Shown: piece after piece, positions 32,035-39,041 of the stretch
How the letters are laid out: each line of letters opens with the position of its first letter
Numbering within the stretch: position 1 is the first letter of the stretch
Source of the DNA: CAZLYX01 sp964563885
GTDB taxonomy: Bacteria > Pseudomonadota > Gammaproteobacteria > Burkholderiales > Neisseriaceae
Reading direction: 5' to 3'
Length of the DNA stretch: 39,099 bases
Assembly (NCBI GenBank): GCA_964563885.1
Contig: CAZLYX010000014.1
Coordinates: 1 to 39,099 of the forward strand
Position numbers and translations under genes: made by a program
Notes under the pieces: model-generated
Seen by the model: the letters and a program-made list of their open reading frames with translations, nothing else
Told to the model about the DNA's origin: nothing
Database searches by the model: none

Positions 32035-34194
32035 TTAAAACTTAACGCCTACTGTTGCTACTAACGTACGGCGCTCACCTGGTATGGCTTGGCGGCGGTG
32101 CCCAGATGCAAAATGTTTCTTATCAAAAACATTGTTGACGTTAACTTGGGCGCGATAACGAGGCGTTTCATAGCCCAACATGGCATCGGCCACAGTATAG
32201 GCGGGCAAATCTTGCTCAATATTGCCACTTTCCACTGGGTTTTGGGTGGTGCGTTTACCCACATAACGTAAGCCAACACCAGCATTCCAACGATCAGTAA
32301 AGCGATAATTGCTCCACAGATTGGCCGTTACCTTGGCGGAAGCTTCAGGCATTTTTCCATCAAGCTGTTGGGTTGCTTCATCGCGTGCAGTCATTTTGCC
32401 ATTGGCAAGTACTACACCCGCAATAACATCCCATTTTTCAGTTAAACGGCCAGCCACTTCAGCATCTAAACCGTACATTTTGGTGGCATTAATAAAACCA
32501 CTACTTCGATAATATTGCTGTGTTTTTTTGGTATGAAATAACGCAGTATTAACAGTTAAATCGCCACCTAAAAAGGTATTTTTGCTGCCTAGCTCAAAGG
32601 TTTTGGTACGCTCTGGATCACTCACCAGCTGAGTGTCATCCAGTGTTGAAGATTGTCCTGTTACACGATAAGCAACTGGCATTGAGGCGGTGTTATAGGT
32701 TAAGTAAACGTTGTGTCCCAATACTGGCTCATAAATAGTGCCAATATTGTAGTTCCAAATATTATCACTTCGCGAAACTCGGGCACCTTCAGTGGGATCA
32801 GAAGAAGTCTTGATGTGATCATAACGCACACCAGCCAATACTTTCCATTGTGGGTTCAGCTCAATAATATCGTTTATACCAAGCCCCACGGTACGGGTTT
32901 TCAAAACACTACTGACCTTAGAGTCGCGCGTGTAATTAAGGTTTTCTTTGGGCGCACCATAATTTACACCTAGCTGATAGGGGTTAATCACCGCGGCGCT
33001 ACCATCGGCATTAAAAAAATTGTATTGTGAGCTATAGTTATCACGTTTTTCTTGGCTAAGCTCTAAGGTGGCCAGCAAATCATGTCCCACATTGCCTGTT
33101 TTCAATTGGGTATTGAAATCAGTTTGGTTAATCCAAGTGCTAGATTCATAACGCGTTGCTTTAGTGCCTCGTGAAATCTGATCACCTTTCAAACGTGGGG
33201 CAACGCCGAGCATATCGTACTCACCTTTGTTATAACGCAATGTGTTGGTGAGTTTGGTGGTGTCATTAAACTGATGACGCACTTTAGCTGTGGTCATATT
33301 GGTGCGGATTTTTTCAAAGTCAGTGTTGTAGCCAAAAAACTGGTTATACGAGCTTTTAGAAGCAGTGGCTTTGCCCACGCCAGTGCTTTCGTAGGGCACC
33401 CCAAAATCAGGCACATTGTTTTCTGCTTCGTATTTATGCCCCAGTTCAAGCTGAGTATCGCCGCCTAAGCCAAAGGTAATGCTGGGTGCAAAGCCCCATT
33501 TCTCACCCTCTACGCCTTTACGAAAAGAATCTCTTCTTTCGCTCATAGCGTTGAAACGAAAGGCAATGTTGTCGTTAAAAGCATGGTTAATATCGGTGGT
33601 AATACGCTTAAAGCCACGGTTGCCAAAACCAATATCAGCATGTACTTGCTCACCAATAAATGGTGTTTTGCTCACTTGGTTAATGATGCCGCCAGAAGCA
33701 CCTCGTCCAAATAAAACGGCACTACTACCCTTTAACACTTCAATGCTTTCAGTGTTGAAGGTATCGCCATTAAATTGTGCTAACGCACCACGCATACCAT
33801 CATCATAGATATCGCCACCTGCATGCATTCCGCGCACAATCGGCACTTCAGTTTGACCACCCTCACCCGCTTGAAAAGTAATGCCAGCATTTTTGAGCGC
33901 GCCTTTCAAATTAGTAGCCGCTTGATCTTGTAATAGCTGCTGATTAATGATGGTGACGCTTTGTGGCAATGCCTGTGGATCTAAATTGCGTTTGCCAATG
34001 GTGGTTTTTGCAGGCTGATAACTACCGCGTTGGCTTTGACGCTCGCCCACAACCTCAATTGAGCCAATCTGAGCTGAGCCAGCACTGGTTTCAGCCCAAA
34101 CTGGACTCATGGCAGCCGCCAAAAGACCAGCGCCAATTAAGTGTGTGTGTTTTACAGCGTGCTTATGCGCGCTTTTTTTAGTGTGTTGGGGCAT
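32035..34194 (-). CDS. TonB-dependent siderophore receptor, Fiu/PiuA-like
   Basis: Outer-membrane beta-barrel importing ferric siderophore, probably a catecholate type. 719 residues. Signal peptide ends near SPVWA (residue 34). The TonB box region is IGSIEVVGER, the plug domain spans about 60-175 (TTIGKRNLDPQALPQSVTII, EVLKGSSAVLFGRGASGGI), then the 22-strand barrel ending in Phe (VATVGVKF). GGAG precedes the ATG. It lies just downstream of exbD and upstream of a PiuC-like hydroxylase, as in the Pseudomonas piu genes. The specific siderophore cannot be read from sequence. Confidence 0.93.
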   Translation of the reverse strand: MPQHTKKSAHKHAVKHTHLIGAGLLAAAMSPVWAETSAGSAQIGSIEVVGERQSQRGSYQPAKTTIGKRNLDPQALPQSVTIINQQLLQDQAATNLKGALKNAGITFQAGEGGQTEVPIVRGMHAGGDIYDDGMRGALAQFNGDTFNTESIEVLKGSSAVLFGRGASGGIINQVSKTPFIGEQVHADIGFGNRGFKRITTDINHAFNDNIAFRFNAMSERRDSFRKGVEGEKWGFAPSITFGLGGDTQLELGHKYEAENNVPDFGVPYESTGVGKATASKSSYNQFFGYNTDFEKIRTNMTTAKVRHQFNDTTKLTNTLRYNKGEYDMLGVAPRLKGDQISRGTKATRYESSTWINQTDFNTQLKTGNVGHDLLATLELSQEKRDNYSSQYNFFNADGSAAVINPYQLGVNYGAPKENLNYTRDSKVSSVLKTRTVGLGINDIIELNPQWKVLAGVRYDHIKTSSDPTEGARVSRSDNIWNYNIGTIYEPVLGHNVYLTYNTASMPVAYRVTGQSSTLDDTQLVSDPERTKTFELGSKNTFLGGDLTVNTALFHTKKTQQYYRSSGFINATKMYGLDAEVAGRLTEKWDVIAGVVLANGKMTARDEATQQLDGKMPEASAKVTANLWSNYRFTDRWNAGVGLRYVGKRTTQNPVESGNIEQDLPAYTVADAMLGYETPRYRAQVNVNNVFDKKHFASGHRRQAIPGERRTLVATVGVKF

Positions 34195-34284
34195 TTATTT
34201 CTCCGTTTTCTTGATGGATTGTTATACATACTGTTGGGTTTCAAACTGCTTACTTGAGCCTATCTGAATGCTTTCAGGTAGCCT

Positions 34285-34695
34285 TTAGGGGGCTTCGGTA
34301 ACAAAACCTACTTTACTCAAACCCGCATCACGCGCAGCGGCTAATGCTTGGGCAACATGGTCGTAAGGCACATCTTTATCCGCCGCAATGGCCAACACAG
34401 TTTCAGCATCAGCCTCATGGGCATCGATCAATACTTTGCTTAATTCAGGCAATGATGTTTCGCGATCGCCCAAACGGTATAAACCTTCATTGTTAATAGT
34501 CAAACGCAGCGGCTCTTTGGGCGCATTGCTTGATTGTGCCGATGCTGTGGGCAATTGCAGCGGAATTGAATGAGTGAGCACGGGCATGGTGATCATAAAA
34601 ACAATCAACAACACCAGCATCACATCTACAAACGGGGTAACATTAATTTCAGCCATTGGCGCATCTTCGCCATTATTTATTGAGCCAAATGACAT
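34285..34695 (-). CDS. exbD: Energy-transduction protein ExbD
   Basis: Proton-motive-force coupler with ExbB and TonB. 136 residues from the ATG at 34695 (MSFGSINNG; AAGGATT upstream); the longer frame overlaps exbB and is not coding. One membrane helix after AEINVTPFVDVMLVLLIVFM contains the essential Asp, followed by a periplasmic domain. It starts 4 bp after exbB. A DUS abuts its stop codon (34273-34284). Confidence 0.94.
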   Translation of the reverse strand: MSFGSINNGEDAPMAEINVTPFVDVMLVLLIVFMITMPVLTHSIPLQLPTASAQSSNAPKEPLRLTINNEGLYRLGDRETSLPELSKVLIDAHEADAETVLAIAADKDVPYDHVAQALAAARDAGLSKVGFVTEAP

Positions 34696-34699
34696 ATTT

Positions 34700-35359
34700 T
34701 TAATCCTTTTGATTGAGCAGTTGCACATGTAAATCGTGGGCAAAGCTATCCATATCTTGCGCCAGCGTTTTATTGCTGCGCACCAGCGCGTTGTAAGCCA
34801 ACACCGCAGGAATGGCGACAAACAAGCCAGCAGCAGTCGCCACCAAAGCCTCACCAATGGGCCCGGCCACAGCGGCAATGCTCATTTGCCCACTTTGACT
34901 AATGTTGATTAAAGCGTGATAAATGCCCCACACTGTGCCAAACAAGCCAATAAACGGCGCAGTTGCACCAATTGAGGCCAATGCCGTGAGCCCACCATCA
35001 AATCTGCGTAAAATTTGTGTCATGCTATTGCGAATTTGACGCACCAAATAGTCATTTAAAGGCACCGCAGCGGCTAAGTTTTCACCCTGTTGTTGCTGAT
35101 ATTGTTGTTTAGCCGCCAACGCCGATAAAGTAAGACTGCTCACAGGAGAAATGTGTTGCTCCGCATGTAGCGCAGCCTGATGTAAATCTCTTGCCTCCCA
35201 AATAATAGAAGTCATTTTCCTATTGCTTTTTTTTGCTTTATATAATTTCATAGCCCGCACAATAATGACTGTCCAAGTAAGAATACTCATCAAAACCAAG
35301 CTTAAAAATACGGCAACCAGCACCATGTCACCTTGCTCAAATATCAGTTTTAAATTCAT
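34700..35359 (-). CDS. exbB: Energy-transduction protein ExbB
   Basis: MotA/TolQ/ExbB-family proton channel subunit. 219 residues, three membrane helices: about 8-32, then a pair around GATAPFIGLFGTVWGIYHAL and GPIGEALVATAAGLFVAIPAVLAYN. GGAG lies before the ATG. TolQ is the main alternative, but tonB upstream and the receptor downstream settle on ExbB. Confidence 0.94.
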   Translation of the reverse strand: MNLKLIFEQGDMVLVAVFLSLVLMSILTWTVIIVRAMKLYKAKKSNRKMTSIIWEARDLHQAALHAEQHISPVSSLTLSALAAKQQYQQQQGENLAAAVPLNDYLVRQIRNSMTQILRRFDGGLTALASIGATAPFIGLFGTVWGIYHALINISQSGQMSIAAVAGPIGEALVATAAGLFVAIPAVLAYNALVRSNKTLAQDMDSFAHDLHVQLLNQKD

Positions 35360-35414
35360 GTTGACTCCAAATAAATACCATCTACAAATAAAGCTTCAGG
35401 TAGCCTTTTAACAA

Positions 35415-36194
35415 TTAAGGCATACGAAAATTCAAATTAAACGTGTATACAAAACGAATTGGCTTACCCTCTTGCGTAGCGGGAGAAAACCGATATTTTT
35501 TAGCAGCACTCAGCGCTGCAATATCTAAGCGCCGATGGCCACTTCCACGCACCAAACTGACACTTGATGCCTGCCCACTGGCTTCAACCACTGCGCGAAT
35601 ACTGACACTTCCCTCTTCACCCGCCTCAAGTGACAATTGTGGGTATTTAGGTGGCAAATTATTTAAATGACCCCCAACATGGCTGGCAGCCTTAGTAATC
35701 CCGCCCACAGCTGCACTTGTTGCAATCTTAACTTGGGTTGGAACACGTTTATCATCAGCACTATTTTTGGCAGTGCTTTTAGCTGAAGGCTTACTCTCTT
35801 GCTCTGTCACTTCAGCCTGCGGCTGCACAGGCTTATTGCGCTCAATAGGCGGCAGCGTTTTTTCTTGTTTATCCAGTAGTTTAGGCACATCTTCAGCACG
35901 AGTAGGCACTTGATAAGCAGGTTTAGTCGCAGCTAACTTTCGCTCAGCTTTCAACACCTTTGAAGGCTGAGCTATCTTAGTCACCACTTTGGGCTTAACA
36001 GTTTTTTGGGGTGTGGCTGCCTGTTTTGGCGACAATGGTGCCTCAGCCGGAATCATGGCTAAATCAACAAAACTTAATGTCGAATCTGGAATCACTGGCG
36101 CCATTGGCGGCTGCCATAACCAAGCCGCCATAGCCAAATGAGCAGCGCTAACAAAAGTAAAAGCAGCGCAATCAATAATGCGAATCTTTTTCAT
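35415..36194 (-). CDS. tonB: TonB energy transducer
   Basis: Spans the periplasm to energise outer-membrane receptors. 259 residues: N-terminal signal anchor (about 8-28) with His19 (SAAHLAMAAW), a long Pro/Lys/Glu-rich linker (about 55-165), and a C-terminal domain (about 175-259; PPKYPQLSLEAGEEGSVSIRA, YRFSPATQEGKPIRF). First gene of a block tonB-exbB-exbD-receptor-hydroxylase-ubiC. A DUS separates it from exbB (35395). A Fur-like site lies upstream. Confidence 0.95.
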   Translation of the reverse strand: MKKIRIIDCAAFTFVSAAHLAMAAWLWQPPMAPVIPDSTLSFVDLAMIPAEAPLSPKQAATPQKTVKPKVVTKIAQPSKVLKAERKLAATKPAYQVPTRAEDVPKLLDKQEKTLPPIERNKPVQPQAEVTEQESKPSAKSTAKNSADDKRVPTQVKIATSAAVGGITKAASHVGGHLNNLPPKYPQLSLEAGEEGSVSIRAVVEASGQASSVSLVRGSGHRRLDIAALSAAKKYRFSPATQEGKPIRFVYTFNLNFRMP

Positions 36195-36219
36195 TTGCGA
36201 ATTGTATTGGTAATCAAAA

Positions 36220-36257
36220 ACAAATGCAAATCATTTTTATTATGATTTAAATGATTT
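36220..36257 (-). promoter_or_regulatory. Candidate Fur box upstream of tonB
   Basis: On the minus strand AAAAATGATTTGCATTTGT matches about 11 of 19 positions of the Fur consensus and lies 26 bp before the tonB start; a second ATGATTTAAATGAT stretch is next to it. Iron control is expected for this block. The rest of 36258-36522 is AT-rich with nothing recognised. Confidence 0.45.
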
Positions 36258-36522
36258 AGCTATACCCAACTGTTTTAACTTTGTTTTTTAGTTTTGTATT
36301 CATGGCAATTGAATAATCCAATACAAATAGAGCTGTATTGTTACACCATTGAATAGTGAATGATGAATCGATCGCTATCGTGCTTATGTTCAAATCTTGT
36401 GCCTAAGGCATATGAACTATTTATAGTTTGACAACTACCTATTGAGCAATTTGGGCAAACATGCACAAAACAATAATTACGAAGAAAAACAACAAAAAGC
36501 CCCAACGGTTATGAGACGGATG

Positions 36523-36551
36523 AATTAGCGACATACTAAAAGTCGCTAATT
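36523..36551. repeat. Perfect 10-bp inverted repeat
   Basis: AATTAGCGAC, nine bases, GTCGCTAATT. It marks the point where the tonB leader gives way to the decayed island. No T-run follows on either strand, so it is probably not a simple terminator. Confidence 0.5.
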
Positions 36552-36588
36552 GATATTTGGCAAAAAAAATTCTGATGCTGTCGAGAAA

Positions 36589-36960
36589 ATGACCGTAAGG
36601 CTCGGAAGGCGTTTTGAGGCAATCTGCCAATGGGCCATGGAGAGCGGCCAACAGCTTCCGCTTGAAGCTGGCTACCATATACTCGGTCTTAATCCTTACC
36701 TAGTAGGTATTGGCAATCTGGTTCATGAGCTCAGTCATTCAGACTCGTTGCTTATTACCAAGCAGTGGTCAGCTAATCCGATAGTTAGCATGCTGGCAGA
36801 GTTTTCTGCAGCGGTTAAAAGCATGCCCCGAAATAGATCAGCAGTATAGTTATTTTGATTGCAGCATAGAGCAGTTGGTGACGCGTATTAAAGAGAGCTG
36901 AGCGGATATTGCTGCGGAAGAAGATGGCGAAATTTAGTGGCTGATGCAGCGCTAGAATGT
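36589..36960 (+). pseudogene. Decayed coding remnant, possibly phage or cassette derived
   Basis: An 86-codon frame from ATG 36589 (MTVRLGRRFEAICQWAMES) ends at 36849. In the next frame coding-like sequence continues (SIEQLVTRIKES, stop, ADIAAEEDGE, stop) to about 36960. GC content is higher than in the flanking DNA. I do not recognise a family. Further scraps follow at 36979 (MAVKTQSAQFSTG) and about 37128 (ARIAAASSLAKDEKAAYK). They look like pieces of several broken genes. Confidence 0.4.
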
Positions 36961-37019
36961 ATTGTGAGAATTTTTTAATGGCTGTTAAAACGCAAAGTGC
37001 ACAGTTTTCTACTGGCTAA

Positions 37020-37100
37020 CGCACGCTTACTGCCCTTGCTACTGGGCCTGAGCCACTAACAATAAAAAGTAGGCGCTTTTGTTGGGGTAGTTAACGTGCG
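37020..37100. repeat. Nested imperfect inverted repeat, attC-like remnant?
   Basis: CGCACGCTTACTGCCC (37020-37035) faces GGGTAGTTAACGTGCG (37085-37100), 13 of 16 positions paired, with an inner CTACT/AGTAG pair. An AAC followed by a 5-base GC-rich spacer occurs on each side as in attC sites, but the expected GTT boxes are CTT and CTC. This may be an eroded attC; the evidence is weak. Confidence 0.25.
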
Positions 37101-37198
37101 CTCACTTAGGAATATGTGAGCAAGCACGAATTGCTGCTGCTAGCAGTCTTGCTAAGGACGAAAAGGCTGCGTATAAATATTAAATCAAGCAAGTAGGT

Positions 37199-37232
37199 TT
37201 GACAGCGAAACGCGCATGCTTACTAATATAAT
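37199..37232 (+). promoter_or_regulatory. Candidate promoter spanning the cassette junction
   Basis: A perfect TTGACA at 37199-37204, then AT-rich TACTAATATAAT at 37221-37232. Spacing to TACTAA is 16 and to TAATAT is 19, so neither fits fully. It lies just outside the cassette start (37234), so expression would be driven from flanking DNA, as usual for cassettes. Confidence 0.4.
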
Positions 37233-37233
37233 G

Positions 37234-38278
37234 TTATGTGAAAAGGAATGTTCATGAGTCTAGTCCCTAAATGTTTTATCTCATACTCTCACGATAATGA
37301 AGACCATAAAGAGTGGGTATTAAACCTTGCCTCAAGATTGGTAGAAAATGGTGTCAATGTAATCTTAGATCAATGGAATTTAAGCTTAGGTGGTGACTTA
37401 CCATCCTTCATGGAAGGCGGATTAACAGAAGTAGACAGAGTGATCTGTATATGTTCGAAGATATATGTAGCTAAAGCAAATACGGATTCTGGTGGCGTGG
37501 GGTATGAAAAAATGATTTTAACCTCAGAGTTGATGCACAATATGAACTCAAAAAAAATTATCCCCCTCATAAAGAGTAACAATGAACCCAAAGTAACTCC
37601 TATATTCCTTCAAACCAAACGTTACATAGATTTCCGTAATGAAACTGAATATGAAAAATCATACTCAGAATTAATAAAAGAGATACATGGAGAATCAATT
37701 AAAGCTAGGCCAGCATTGGGTAAAAACCCATTCGAAAAATCTGAAAGTCCAATAGCCTCATCTATTGCGAGTAGTGCGAGCCAATATTCTAATCCTAACT
37801 TTAGCGGCGAAGTTGAATTTGATTATGACAATCATAATGGTCGTTACATGATTGGTTCAGGTAGCATGCAATTTGAGTTGGCTTTTTCTGGCGCAAGTAA
37901 TGGCTCGATACATATTCTTAATGACCCCGCCAATATTGAAGGCATTGCTTTAGCACATGACGCTAAGTCTTTTTCCGAAATAAAAGACGCCTCAAAATTT
38001 GACTATACCTCAAGGTTAAGAACACCCCATACTGGAGAAATTGTTACTTTAGTAAACCAAAATGGCTTTTTTGCAGCTATTAAGCTTGGTGAAATAAAAG
38101 CTAGAAGTCACGGGGCAAAAAGATCATCAGTTTCATTTAAATATGTCATTAACCAAGAGAAAGAAACTAGTTTTGTGTAAAACTCACATAACAAGTCGTT
38201 TAAAAGGACAAAAACAGTTGGCTTTTGCTCCTTCGTCGCTAATTTTAGCCAGCAATTTTATTGCCTCTTAACGAGGCG
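37234..38278 (+). mobile_element. Integron gene cassette carrying a TIR-domain gene
   Basis: The cassette begins after the G of GTTATGTG (37233-37240) and ends after the G of GTTAAAA (38278). If circularised, its attC would pair CACATAAC (38185-38192) with GTTATGTG over eight bases, exactly as R'' and R' boxes must. It holds one gene, 20 bp after the boundary, with its attC starting 5 bp after the stop. No integron integrase gene or attI is visible, so this is either a stray cassette at a secondary site or part of an integrase-less array. Confidence 0.8.
37254..38180 (+). CDS. TIR/SEFIR-domain protein with unknown C-terminal domain, candidate anti-phage effector
   Basis: 308 residues from the ATG at 37254 (MSLVPKC); AAGGA is 6 nt upstream, so I prefer it to the ATG at 37248. 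Residues 4-135 are a TIR/SEFIR domain: box FISYSHD, EWVLNLASRLVENGVNVILD, DQWNLSLGGDLPSFME, and VGYEKMILTSEL, whose Glu is a candidate NADase residue. A Ser-rich linker (about 160-182) leads to a beta-rich domain (about 183-300; SGEVEFDYDNHNGRYMIGSG) that I do not recognise, a possible sensor. No signal peptide or membrane helix. Bacterial TIR proteins often cleave NAD+ upon phage infection; that role here is inferred. It is the only gene of an integron cassette. Confidence 0.85.
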   Translation: MSLVPKCFISYSHDNEDHKEWVLNLASRLVENGVNVILDQWNLSLGGDLPSFMEGGLTEVDRVICICSKIYVAKANTDSGGVGYEKMILTSELMHNMNSKKIIPLIKSNNEPKVTPIFLQTKRYIDFRNETEYEKSYSELIKEIHGESIKARPALGKNPFEKSESPIASSIASSASQYSNPNFSGEVEFDYDNHNGRYMIGSGSMQFELAFSGASNGSIHILNDPANIEGIALAHDAKSFSEIKDASKFDYTSRLRTPHTGEIVTLVNQNGFFAAIKLGEIKARSHGAKRSSVSFKYVINQEKETSFV

Positions 38279-38284
38279 TTAAAA
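38185..38284 (+). repeat. Integron attC recombination site
   Basis: About 100 bp. Left: ACATAAC, spacer AAGTC, GTTTAAAAGG. Right: CCTCTTAAC, spacer GAGGC, GTTAAAA. L'' and L' pair with one extra T in L'', as expected for the extrahelical base used in strand choice. The centre contains further paired segments (GTTGGCT with AGCCAGC) around CTCCTTCGTCGCTAATTT. From memory this centre resembles attC sites of marine gammaproteobacterial integrons (Vibrio, Shewanella, Pseudoalteromonas), which would mean transfer across classes. Confidence 0.88.
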
Positions 38285-38291
38285 ATCATGA

Positions 38292-38599
38292 GGTTATGAT
38301 GACTTTGAAGCTGATGCCTGCATAGTAATTAGACGACCTGAAATCGTGATAGAGAAGATGATTCAAGCTCTAGTAGAAGAGAGGCCTGATTTTCATGGTT
38401 ACGCAGAGTCAGTACGCTACATAGCCCCCTACAGACACAAAAAGATCATATGGAACCATTTATATCAAAACACTTTAGGTACGCTTACCAACATGAGTTC
38501 AGAGTAATATGGATACCTAATAAAGAAATTAAGGATTTGGATCCTGTATTCATAGAGATAGGTGGTATGGCTGAGTATGCAGATATTATATATGCTTAA
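38292..38599 (+). pseudogene. 5'-truncated, frameshifted gene of unknown family after attC
   Basis: The first frame reads DDFEADACIVIRRPEIVIEKM and on to RYIAPYRH; a frame change at about 38430 leads to HMEPFISKHFRYAYQHEFRV and then PVFIEIGGMAEYADIIYA, ending at the TAA at 38597-38599. The two parts read as one protein of about 103 residues. Usual family members, as I recall, have a longer N-terminus, which is absent: attC ends only 8 bp upstream. It is probably the remains of the next cassette. Its end abuts a group II intron fragment. Confidence 0.65.
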
Positions 38600-38850
38600 T
38601 CGGGTAGCCGAGGGTTTTTAGCCCTCAGCCCACAACACCCTGCATGCGGCTCCGCACAGGGCGTTTCACTAAGAGTGATGAAGCTTAATCCAACCATCGC
38701 GCAATTCGTACAGACCCTGAGATTTTAAGTAAGCATTTGATAACGCCTGATTAACTCCCAGAATTTTACAGCTACGCCATGGGCTTTTATTGGTAATACC
38801 GTATGCAGCTGCAGCTTGCACATGAACGCTCAGCCGTATAAATATAAGCT
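38600..38850 (-). mobile_element. 3' fragment of a group II intron (maturase C-terminus plus domains V/VI)
   Basis: On minus, 38669-38848 encodes the end of an intron reverse transcriptase/maturase (IRLSVHVQAAAAYGITNKS, PWRSCKILGVNQALSNAYL, LYELRDGWIKLH). After its stop comes a hairpin-rich RNA region (GCCCTGTGCGG, CCGCATGCAGGG, then GAGGGCTAAAAACCCTC and GGCTACCCGA) typical of intron domains V and VI, ending at about 38600. Everything upstream of the last 60 codons is missing or unrecognisable. It is antisense to the neighbouring gene remains; introns of the IIC-attC type sit this way in attC sites, but the class is not established here. Confidence 0.7.
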
Positions 38851-38871
38851 AACAGCCCATGGAAAACAGCT

Positions 38872-38959
38872 GTGCCCTAAAAAGACTTACGGTCAAAATC
38901 GAACGTATCTAAAAACTTGGAATTTCAAAATGGGCACGTACAGGGCACGGTTTGGGCAC
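38872..38959. repeat. GGGCAC repeats, three at an 11-bp period plus one inverted
   Basis: GGGCAC at 38932, 38943 and 38954, and GTGCCC at 38872. The regular period places three sites on one face of the helix. They lie 83 bp from a tRNA gene at an island edge, so integrase arm sites or a repressor operator are possible. No integrase gene is seen. Confidence 0.5.
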
Positions 38960-39000
38960 GGAGGCTTTTTAGGCTGTTTTAAAAGCAGGAATTTTAGACA

Positions 39001-39039
39001 TTTAAAAGCCCTAACTTATTGAAAGTTAGGGCTTTTAAA
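39001..39039 (-). terminator. Terminator downstream of the initiator tRNA gene
   Basis: A 17-bp perfect stem (TTTAAAAGCCCTAACTT and its complement) with a 5-nt loop, directly after the tRNA 3' end, with A/T runs suitable for both directions. Confidence 0.85.
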
Positions 39040-39041
39040 TT

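Noticed and set aside
34696..34878. N-terminal extension of exbD
   Set aside because: It lies inside exbB in another frame; the ATG at 34695 has a good ribosome site and gives the normal ExbD length.
36439..36534. 31-residue minus-strand membrane peptide (MSLIHPSHNRWGF)
   Set aside because: It has a hydrophobic segment but no ribosome site, and its start lies in the palindrome; too little to call a gene or a toxin.
37856..37865. DUS copy inside the TIR gene as evidence of long residence in the host
   Set aside because: Only the 10-base core TTCAGGTAGC is present; one such match can arise by chance.
38816..39022. 68-residue plus-strand open frame over the GGGCAC repeats and tRNA terminator
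   Set aside because: It runs antisense through the intron remnant and into the terminator stem, with no ribosome site; composition looks non-coding.
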